From an uncultured bacterium (GTDB lineage: Bacteria > Patescibacteriota > Minisyncoccia > Phycocordibacterales > UBA918), in the NCBI GenBank assembly GCA_903839715.1, contig CAIMDH010000137.1:1-8068 (forward strand): a stretch of 8,068 nucleotides of DNA. Direction: 5' to 3'. The notes under the pieces were generated by a model that was given only the letters and a program-made list of their open reading frames with translations, did not search any database and was not told the DNA's origin. Positions within the stretch are counted from its first letter, which is position 1. Every line of letters begins with the position of its first letter. The translations under genes were made by a program, and so were the position numbers. Below, piece by piece: positions 1 to 5,338 of the stretch.

Positions 1-113
1 CTCGTGTGAATATTTTCAAAACCAACGTGGACGAGTATCTTTTCTATATCAGCATAGCGAACAGCATGAGGTGCTTTACTGAACTTTTGCAGTAACTTCT
101 CAATCTGGCTCAT
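1..113 (-). CDS. hicA: HicA-family mRNA interferase toxin, N-terminal part (runs off left edge)
   Basis: The first 37 codons are visible, reading MSQIEKLLQKFSKAPHAVRY and then ADIEKILVHVGFENIHT. This matches the conserved N-terminus of HicA toxins: an initial helix with the EKLL pattern, a short 'P..VR' turn, then a helix of the form 'IEKIL...GFE'. HicA proteins are small (roughly 60-90 aa) double-stranded-RNA-binding-fold ribonucleases that cleave mRNA and are neutralised by HicB. The catalytic histidine, normally in a later GSH-type motif, lies outside the window, so activity cannot be judged. The ATG at 111-113 has no Shine-Dalgarno sequence. A consensus -10 box ends 8 bases upstream of the ATG, so the transcript should be almost leaderless. 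A perfect inverted repeat touches the start codon. Toxin-first gene order is normal for hicAB, so hicB is expected beyond the left edge. The family call rests on N-terminal pattern recognition only. Confidence 0.72.
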   Translation of the reverse strand, partial: MSQIEKLLQKFSKAPHAVRYADIEKILVHVGFENIHT

Positions 114-144
114 GTAGGTACATTATATATAAATGTACCTACAT
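112..144. promoter_or_regulatory. Palindromic operator over the hicA promoter and start codon
   Basis: The arm ATGTAGGTACATT (112-124) is the exact reverse complement of AATGTACCTACAT (132-144), with a 7-base AT spacer. The 13-bp perfect dyad is centred on the -10 box, and its left end includes two bases of the hicA start codon. Autorepression by the antitoxin or toxin-antitoxin complex at such a site is the established logic of hicAB and other type II modules. That HicB binds here is inference. Confidence 0.6.
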
Positions 145-149
145 TGCAA
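122..149 (-). promoter_or_regulatory. Promoter of hicA (-35 TTGCAA, 16 bp spacer, -10 TATAAT)
   Basis: Read on the minus strand, TTGCAA (144-149) is separated by 16 bases from a perfect TATAAT (122-127). Transcription would begin around 115-116, only 2-3 bases before the hicA ATG, giving an essentially leaderless mRNA. The -10 box lies wholly inside the inverted repeat at 112-144. Confidence 0.6.
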
Positions 150-164
150 GTACTTGTTATTAAA

Positions 165-198
165 TTTAAAAAACGCCGTCCCGGAGGGGCGGCGTTTT
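165..198 (-). terminator. Rho-independent terminator of the 68-aa gene
   Basis: AAAACGCCGTCCC (170-182) pairs with GGGGCGGCGTTTT (186-198) around a 3-base loop, with one G-T wobble. On the minus strand the stem is followed by an uninterrupted T run continuing into TTTAAATTT. It lies 16 bases after the stop codon of the 68-aa gene and insulates it from hicA. Confidence 0.85.
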
Positions 199-213
199 GG
201 GTTGTGGTAGGCG

Positions 214-420
214 CTACTGAAAATAAAGATCGACGTTCTTTTGGTCTTGTATTTTTTTGTACAACTCGCGTGCAAGATGCAGATGCTCGCTCTCACCAAG
301 TAGTTCATCCGACAAATTTTCGACTCGCCCGATTTGCTTCAGACTCATGTTGCGAGTGCTGTGGCAATACTGTTGTTCAAGGGTATTACCAGGACCTGAT
401 TTCCCAATCACTGTACTCAT
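214..420 (-). CDS. Small hypothetical protein (68 aa)
   Basis: I do not recognise this protein. The chosen start is the ATG at 418-420, because AAGGAG lies 8 bases upstream on the minus strand. The frame stays open further upstream to 483, but that stretch overlaps the promoter and has no ribosome site. The protein begins MSTVIGKSGPGN, has a polar middle, and ends in a predicted charged helix (about residues 38-60, HLHLARELYKKIQDQK). There is no signal peptide, membrane segment or metal-binding cluster; the single Cys19 is isolated. It is a stand-alone unit with its own extended -10 promoter and a strong terminator, which supports its being a real gene. It is the only gene here with a textbook Shine-Dalgarno sequence. 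Proximity to hicA does not make it part of the toxin-antitoxin module, because the terminator separates them. Confidence 0.65.
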   Translation of the reverse strand: MSTVIGKSGPGNTLEQQYCHSTRNMSLKQIGRVENLSDELLGESEHLHLARELYKKIQDQKNVDLYFQ

Positions 421-453
421 GATACTTTCTCCTTGTGAGTTAAACCACTTTGT

Positions 454-462
454 ATAGTAGCA
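454..462 (-). promoter_or_regulatory. Extended -10 promoter for the 68-aa gene
   Basis: On the minus strand the sequence TGCTACTAT (454-462) fits an extended -10 (TGN plus a TATAAT-like hexamer) and would give a leader of roughly 27 bases that includes the AAGGAG site. No good -35 is visible, as expected for extended -10 promoters. The neighbouring stretch 463-534 holds no gene and no convincing terminator. Confidence 0.4.
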
Positions 463-534
463 TATTTCTCTTTTTGAGTGCATCTGGAGCTTTTAGAGAT
501 TCCAGTTCAAATAATGCGACTTCAGGTCTTTTGA

Positions 535-1419
535 CTAACGGGTTAGCTGATTCTCTGTGCCTTCCTCTTCATCTATTCCCCACTCGACACCGAGGTTGCG
601 GTAGAGGAGGCGGGAAAGCACCGCGACGTCTGCTCGGTAATACTTTTTAAGGAACTCTTCAAGCTCAGGTGAGAGCGGTATACGCTTGGCAACTGCATAG
701 GCAGTCTCAAGAGGGATGTCTGGAGGATTAATCTTGCGAGCAAGTAGTCTATATACTCCCCGGATACCACGGCAAATTGCTCTAAACGCCCGCTTGATGA
801 GGCCGGGTTTAAACTTAATTTCATTTTCATCTTCTGGTATTAAGTGAGTGAGTAGAGGTGGTATATATTCACCATTCACTCCGAGATGGAGGAAGGTTTT
901 TTTTAGTACAGCCAATGTGTTGTTACGCACCTCTTCAGCAGTCACCACGAAAAAGTCAGTAGGGGCGTAGTACCCAAAATACGGCGTCAACTGCCGTCCG
1001 TAACGTGCATTCATTAGTACCTCGGGGTTTTGTTTGAGAAATTGGGCGAGTGATACCTTGGCCGATATACTCTGCGTGCGTCGCGCCTCGACGTATGCTA
1101 TTCGGACAGCGACCAGTGGATTTTCGATTACCGCAAGCAAGCGTACATCTGGTAAAAGACGTGCAATCAGTCCCGCTGACTGGATATTCTGGAGATACTC
1201 AGTGGCGAGCTCACCAGCAATCAGACCCGAAGCAGCACCAGCAAATTGCCCTTCGTACCAGCCTATTCCCTTTGCAAACACCTTAGTGTTTGAAAAAAAA
1301 GTAGTCTCCTCCGGCAGTACGTATACTTCGGGATGAGACTTAATGTGTGAATACAAAAGAGTAGGCGCAGCACCCGCACCGATACCAATAAATGAAACGT
1401 TTTTTCTTTTAGCTTGCAT
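535..1419 (-). CDS. Sulfotransferase-fold protein with degenerate PAPS-binding motifs
   Basis: The 294-aa protein follows the PAPS-dependent sulfotransferase (P-loop fold) layout from end to end: an N-terminal strand and loop (10-30), 'ELATEYL' and 'LLPDVRLLAVIENP' (70-101), 'YGRQLTPYF' (140-148), 'DFFVVTAEEVRNN' followed by 'LHLGV' (155-181), and the family-typical C-terminus 'LSPELEEFLKKYYRADV' (249-265) ending near W280. However, the 5'-phosphosulfate loop, normally of the form PKSGTT, reads GIGAGAAPT (12-20): the catalytic lysine is glycine. The 3'-phosphate motif, normally RNP...S, reads ENPLVAVRI (99-107). Classical sulfotransfer is therefore doubtful; it may bind another ligand or be a pseudoenzyme. 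There is no signal peptide, so it is probably cytosolic. A basic segment (209-229) could contact membrane or nucleic acid. The start lies 4 bp after the glycosyltransferase stop without a Shine-Dalgarno site, which suggests coupled translation. Fold call is good; function unknown. Confidence 0.75.
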   Translation of the reverse strand: MQAKRKNVSFIGIGAGAAPTLLYSHIKSHPEVYVLPEETTFFSNTKVFAKGIGWYEGQFAGAASGLIAGELATEYLQNIQSAGLIARLLPDVRLLAVIENPLVAVRIAYVEARRTQSISAKVSLAQFLKQNPEVLMNARYGRQLTPYFGYYAPTDFFVVTAEEVRNNTLAVLKKTFLHLGVNGEYIPPLLTHLIPEDENEIKFKPGLIKRAFRAICRGIRGVYRLLARKINPPDIPLETAYAVAKRIPLSPELEEFLKKYYRADVAVLSRLLYRNLGVEWGIDEEEGTENQLTR

Positions 1420-1423
1420 ATGA

Positions 1424-2770
1424 TTATTCTACATCTGTCTCAGTCGGCTCAGCACCTGACTCACCCAAAAAGAGTACCTCTTCGATACTTTCCCGATATG
1501 CAGTTCGGTACACAACTGGATCTTCATGAAACTTACTCGTAATCATCTCCTGTGCCGCATCGACCATTTGACGACGGAGCGGTAGGTCATTCATCAAAAT
1601 ATTCAGCTTGAGACTATACTCATCAACTGATTCAGGATCACAGAGTAGTGCCGACTCGCCATCGACAAAAATGTCTTCCCGACTAGGGGTACGTGCCATC
1701 ACCATCGGAATACCCGCCGCTGCACCACGGAGCGCTACTTCTTCACTCTCCGGAGTTGTGTCAGTAATAATCAGTACGTTGGCAGATTTGAGGTAGGCCA
1801 CCTCATCTTTAACTTCGGACTCAAACACTACTTGCTCTGCTATACCAAGGAGTTTGGCGCGTTCTTCGAATTCTTTTTTGGCCGGACCGTCGCCAATCAC
1901 AATCAGTCCAATGTGTGGATTTTTGAGTCCAAAACGCGCTGCATCGATAGCCTGGTAGAGCTTGCAACCGTGAATAAGTTTACCGACGTACACCATAATA
2001 AAGACAAAGGGCTTGTACTTCGCACGGAGGTCAAGTGTCGGCTCGACCGCTATTAGTGATTCGTAATTATTGAAACGCGGCAATACAGACACGTCTTCGT
2101 TAGTGAATTTTTTGAGAACTAGCTTATACAAAGCGCGGGTACTAGTGCGCACGCTCCGGACGCGCGGTACGGTAAATCGGGGTAGGTAGCGGCGCCATTT
2201 GTTGTGGCGGTTTTTGGTTAAAAATTCTTCTTTGGTGTAGTCCTCAAGGAGATGGAGCTGCACCGGACGACCATATTTGCGCCCGAGGTACACCGCCAAA
2301 GCCGCACACTCAAAAGGGTCGCGCGCAACGATAATGTCTGGCCGAAAACCGTCAGCAAATACGAGCTGCTCTTCTACTAGAGCGCGACCAGCAAAAGCAG
2401 TCATGTACCAGTTTTTGTCGGTAGCAGTGTACATCCAGAGATTTTTAGCAATGCGGAGTACGGGGTTTTTCGCGGGAATACCTTGTCGCAGAATCAAAAT
2501 ATGCACCTCGTCAAAGAGGTCGGTGAGATTGATGTAGCCGTCCAATGACTGTTGTGTTGGATTGAGGAGAGACTCATCTCGTGAAATAAAAAGCACCCGC
2601 GTTATATCTCGGCTCGAATGTAACTGATACACCGCTTCACCACCAAGAGCTTCTTCAATCGTGAGATAGCGGGTGGTGTCTTTTTTTACTTTTTCATTTT
2701 TGAGTACATACTCCAAACTAGCGCGCTCATAGTCTGAAACATCAAAACGTGAGAGATCTTTACGAGCCAT
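1424..2770 (-). CDS. GT4-like (GT-B fold) glycosyltransferase
   Basis: The 448-aa protein has a two-domain GT-B layout. The N-terminal half includes 'RPDIIVARDPF' (143-153), a hallmark of GT4 acceptor domains. The C-terminal donor-binding half includes 'YVGKLIHGCKL' (261-271, the usual G.L...KG loop), 'IGLIVIGDGPAKKEFEERAKLLGI' (287-310, GDGP at 293-296), 'VVFESEV' and 'VALRGAAAGIPMVMAR' (345-360), then 'DGESALLCDPES'. The family would transfer a sugar from a nucleotide-sugar donor to a lipid, glycan or protein acceptor at the cytoplasmic face. The EX7E region reads PESEEVALR (340-348), so neither glutamate falls in its usual place. The first 50 or so residues are a charged extension. There is no membrane segment. 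Start ATG 2768-2770 lacks a Shine-Dalgarno site but has TATACT just upstream. It forms a pair with the following sulfotransferase-fold gene. Donor and acceptor cannot be read from sequence. Confidence 0.85.
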   Translation of the reverse strand: MARKDLSRFDVSDYERASLEYVLKNEKVKKDTTRYLTIEEALGGEAVYQLHSSRDITRVLFISRDESLLNPTQQSLDGYINLTDLFDEVHILILRQGIPAKNPVLRIAKNLWMYTATDKNWYMTAFAGRALVEEQLVFADGFRPDIIVARDPFECAALAVYLGRKYGRPVQLHLLEDYTKEEFLTKNRHNKWRRYLPRFTVPRVRSVRTSTRALYKLVLKKFTNEDVSVLPRFNNYESLIAVEPTLDLRAKYKPFVFIMVYVGKLIHGCKLYQAIDAARFGLKNPHIGLIVIGDGPAKKEFEERAKLLGIAEQVVFESEVKDEVAYLKSANVLIITDTTPESEEVALRGAAAGIPMVMARTPSREDIFVDGESALLCDPESVDEYSLKLNILMNDLPLRRQMVDAAQEMITSKFHEDPVVYRTAYRESIEEVLFLGESGAEPTETDVE

Positions 2771-2779
2771 GTTGTATGT

Positions 2780-2785
2780 AGTATA
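2780..2785 (-). promoter_or_regulatory. Putative -10 box (TATACT) upstream of the glycosyltransferase gene
   Basis: TATACT on the minus strand ends 9 bases before the ATG, so transcription would start about 3 bases before the start codon. No convincing -35 is visible; a T-rich stretch lies around 2801-2806. The 70-base gap to yvcK is the largest inside the central cluster, consistent with a promoter there. Confidence 0.4.
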
Positions 2786-2840
2786 CCGTGTTCAGTAAAC
2801 AAAAAATCTCTTTCAGGCACAAAGGTGTGTAATAGCGACA

Positions 2841-3845
2841 TTACCGACTACGCACAATTGTCATGAGTGCCGAGGCGAGCACTGCCGAGTCATGTCGAAT
2901 CAAACTGCGTTTAAGCACGTCACCCGAATGCAACACCACTTCCTCAAACGATACAAGTGGTTGCGACTCAATCAGGCACAGGTCACCACTACAATTATTT
3001 AAAATAGGATGATCACCCTCTTCCTCATACTTAGCCACCAAATCCTCACTAAATGGCGCCGAATTAATAAGTGCTATATCGGGTGCGCGGCCAATATGTT
3101 TGGCTATCTCCGCAATATGCTCGGCGGCGTGCATGCCAGCAGTCTGTCCGCGTTTCGACATTAGATTACACACGTACACAATCGTCGCCTGACTCTTCCC
3201 TACAGCTTCGACAAAACCACCGACCACACAATTAGCCAGAATACTGGTATACAAATCCCCTGGACCAAAGACAAGTAAGTCTGCTACCTCGATAGCACGT
3301 GCAGCCTCAGGGGTAATTGTCGCACTGGGCGTCAGCCATAGTGAGATAATCCGCGCATCCGGCGCACACGTAAGTGCGATATCGATATTCTCCTCTCCCA
3401 CCACCACAGCTCCAGTATCGTACTCTGCGACAAGCTCAGTATTGTCGGTAGTAACGGGAATGACGCGGCCGGAAGCCTTGAGAATGCAGGAAGCAGCTTC
3501 AATAGCCGCTACTTCACTACCCAAGATGTCGGTCAAGGCGGTCAAAAATAAATTACCAAAATTGTGGCCTGAGAGACCGTCACCCCGGTCAAAGCGGTAC
3601 ATAAATAATTGCCTTAGGAGCACCTCAGATTCATCCCCTTCAGAAGCGAGCGCTGTGAGCGCATTACGCACATCACCGACCGGCAACACTCCAAACTCAT
3701 CGCGCAAGCGGCCAGTTGACCCTCCAGAATCAGCCATACTCACGACCGCCGTGATATTAAGCTCATCCGCGTACGCACGCAAACCCCGTAGTACGGTATG
3801 CGTTCCTGTACCACCTCCGACTACTACGACGTTATACTTTTTCAT
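2841..3845 (-). CDS. yvcK: YvcK/GlmR/CofD-like family protein (gluconeogenesis factor)
   Basis: The 334-aa protein carries the full set of YvcK signatures: a Rossmann-type start 'VVVVGGGTGTHTVLRGL' (6-22), 'SMADSGGSTGRLRDEFGVLP' (36-55) with 'VGDVRNAL', 'GHNFGNLFLTAL' (93-104), 'LVFGPGDLYTSILAN' (191-205), 'VCNLMSKRGQTAGM' (225-238) and 'RHDSAVLASAL' (317-327). Length is close to the usual 310-340 aa. In Bacillus and relatives YvcK/GlmR binds UDP-GlcNAc and adjusts flux from central carbon to peptidoglycan precursors; it resembles CofD but is not known to do the CofD reaction. It acts in the cytosol. The common neighbours rapZ and whiA are absent; instead it lies between an LTD surface protein (44 bp upstream) and a glycosyltransferase (70 bp downstream). 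The ATG at 3843-3845 has no Shine-Dalgarno site, but TGTTATACA immediately precedes it. Family assignment is firm; the physiological role here is inferred. Confidence 0.93.
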   Translation of the reverse strand: MKKYNVVVVGGGTGTHTVLRGLRAYADELNITAVVSMADSGGSTGRLRDEFGVLPVGDVRNALTALASEGDESEVLLRQLFMYRFDRGDGLSGHNFGNLFLTALTDILGSEVAAIEAASCILKASGRVIPVTTDNTELVAEYDTGAVVVGEENIDIALTCAPDARIISLWLTPSATITPEAARAIEVADLLVFGPGDLYTSILANCVVGGFVEAVGKSQATIVYVCNLMSKRGQTAGMHAAEHIAEIAKHIGRAPDIALINSAPFSEDLVAKYEEEGDHPILNNCSGDLCLIESQPLVSFEEVVLHSGDVLKRSLIRHDSAVLASALMTIVRSR

Positions 3846-3849
3846 AGTA

Positions 3850-3858
3850 TGTATAACA
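3850..3858 (-). promoter_or_regulatory. Putative extended -10 directly before yvcK
   Basis: TGTTATACA on the minus strand is a good extended -10 (TGN-TATACA). Its 3' end is 4 bases from the ATG, so transcription would begin at or within a base or two of the start codon, giving a leaderless mRNA. The distance is slightly short, and a match by chance in AT-rich intergenic DNA is possible. Confidence 0.35.
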
Positions 3859-3889
3859 GAGCCTTCATGAACTAGGTTACTTTACACTG

Positions 3890-5335
3890 TTACGTAGTAT
3901 TGTCTGATGTACCGGCTGAAGCTACACTCTTCGTAGTTACTACCACCCCAGTTGCCAGGAGTAGTACGACAAAAAATGCATAGTATGGCCATTGACTACG
4001 AGGCGGCGGTTTCGGTAGTGACACCTCTTCACTATCAGGCAAAATTTGAATAACTTCAGGCGCTGGCTGTTCTGACAGCATCGCACCAGCCTCAGCTCGC
4101 GGGACTGTGAAAACAAAGTCGGTAGTCAGTGCGTCGGCGAGCGATGTTGGACCTGTCTTCACTATAGTAGTTAACGTATCCGGTACAGTAGCTGTCGAAG
4201 TAGTTATTGCACTTTCAACTAGGTACGTTGCCGTTACTAGATTTTTCTTGGTGTCATAGAGTGCTACTTTTGGATACGCCTTCTCGCCGACACGCTTGGG
4301 TGCGACAGTAATAGTCGACCGGGTCAAAAGAATACTACGTGGTGGAAACACTACTTCTTTAGTCCCCCGGAGGACATACCCAGAAATATCAATATCGTAT
4401 GGTGCATCATTATGAAGTTGCACTTCTCCAGCCGGACCATGGGTCAGGGAGACATCGACTGGTAGCACCGTAATCTCGTGCCGCGACATCTGCTCATCAC
4501 TACCGTAGCGAGCATACGTAGTCACAGCATATGTACCTGGGTACTCATAGGTATGCCACACTTCGGTACCCGTCGCATAGTGCGTATCGCCAAAATTCCA
4601 TTCAAAGCGCACGAGCGGCTGACTATTTTTGGTCAGACCAGAAACACTGGCACGTAGAGGAATCCGTTGGTGGACATATGCCACACTCTGGACCGCTGGC
4701 AAAATCTTAAGCAGAGCTTTCGGGTTGAGTGATGGAATCGCCGACCCACTGCCTCGTGATGATCGCGTACTGGTTGTACTCACGACTGCTGTCGTCTGCA
4801 CCACGGTATCGGTAGTAGAGTCCGTAGTGGTAGCAGGAGGAGGGACAGTACGCCCAGAGGCGTTTACAGCGCCCGGTGTCGGCACATCTGTTACCCATCC
4901 TTTGTCCGAATACTGCGCTGTTTCTTTTGTAGTGTTATCACCACCAATATTTTTCCAATCAGTTCCGCCCGCCACCTGGTCAACAATGCCGCCGCTCGCA
5001 TCCGTCAGGACCAAGGTAACCCCGCCATTAACGAGCGCCCCGGTATAAAGCAAAAAAGCCGTACCTGGGGCCGACTCTTCACTCGTACGTTCCAGTACGG
5101 CGTACGCACCGCCAGCAATAGTGCCTGCGAGTGAGATATTAAGATTCATACCGTCACTTAGTTTCCAACCATCAACCACAACTGCTTCGGTACCAACATT
5201 ACTGAGCTCAATCCATTCATGATTGGCGGAGACGGTACCACCCATCCACGCTACTTCATTGATACTGACGGCGGCCTCAACGACCGAAGTACCAAAGAGA
5301 CAGAGAATCAAAAGAATGATGGGGCGGAGAGTCAT
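3890..5335 (-). CDS. Secreted, membrane-anchored LTD and PKD domain surface protein
   Basis: The 481-aa protein starts with a signal peptide (residues 1-22, hydrophobic core IILLILCLFG, likely cleavage near VVEAA). A lamin-tail domain follows (about 23-128), with the hallmark INEVAWMG, HEWIELSN and VVDGWKLSD segments, closed by 'PTPGAVN' (152-158). A Thr/Ser/Pro linker (163-200) leads to a PKD-type beta domain (about 207-291) with 'FEWNFGD' and 'HTYEYPGTYAV'. A second LTD-like unit follows (about 295-370: 'EVQLHND...ISGYVLRG...FPPRSILL'), then another linker and a C-terminal membrane helix (448-467). The bulk should be extracytoplasmic, anchored by the C-terminus. LTD and PKD domains are generally adhesive or structural; no catalytic residues are apparent. 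It begins 3 bp after the ATPase stop (TAG-TGT-ATG), has no Shine-Dalgarno site and is probably translationally coupled. No LPXTG sorting motif; C12 does not form a convincing lipobox. Confidence 0.85.
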   Translation of the reverse strand: MTLRPIILLILCLFGTSVVEAAVSINEVAWMGGTVSANHEWIELSNVGTEAVVVDGWKLSDGMNLNISLAGTIAGGAYAVLERTSEESAPGTAFLLYTGALVNGGVTLVLTDASGGIVDQVAGGTDWKNIGGDNTTKETAQYSDKGWVTDVPTPGAVNASGRTVPPPATTTDSTTDTVVQTTAVVSTTSTRSSRGSGSAIPSLNPKALLKILPAVQSVAYVHQRIPLRASVSGLTKNSQPLVRFEWNFGDTHYATGTEVWHTYEYPGTYAVTTYARYGSDEQMSRHEITVLPVDVSLTHGPAGEVQLHNDAPYDIDISGYVLRGTKEVVFPPRSILLTRSTITVAPKRVGEKAYPKVALYDTKKNLVTATYLVESAITTSTATVPDTLTTIVKTGPTSLADALTTDFVFTVPRAEAGAMLSEQPAPEVIQILPDSEEVSLPKPPPRSQWPYYAFFVVLLLATGVVVTTKSVASAGTSDNTT

Positions 5336-5338
5336 ACA

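Noticed and set aside
421..483. N-terminal extension of the 68-aa protein to a start at 483
   Set aside because: The extension overlaps the extended -10 promoter at 454-462, and the AAGGAG site clearly serves the ATG at 418-420.
484..505. CTGGA/TCCAG hairpin after the sulfotransferase-fold gene as a terminator
   Set aside because: Only 5 bp of stem with a 12-base loop and no T tract following on the minus strand.
2786..2840. Terminator between yvcK and the glycosyltransferase gene
   Set aside because: A T6 run is present at 2801-2806, but the preceding possible stems (CACA/TGTG or CTTT/AAAG) are only 4 bp.
3442..3870. Plus-strand open frame of 142 codons opposite yvcK (and a 139-codon one at 4629-5048)
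   Set aside because: Both are antisense shadows of well-supported minus-strand genes; their translations show no recognisable domain and are Ser/Thr/Pro/Arg-rich, as antisense frames often are.
5300..5335. Lipoprotein lipobox at Cys12 of the LTD protein
   Set aside because: The residues before the cysteine are LIL, without the small residue required at -1, and the hydrophobic core continues past it.
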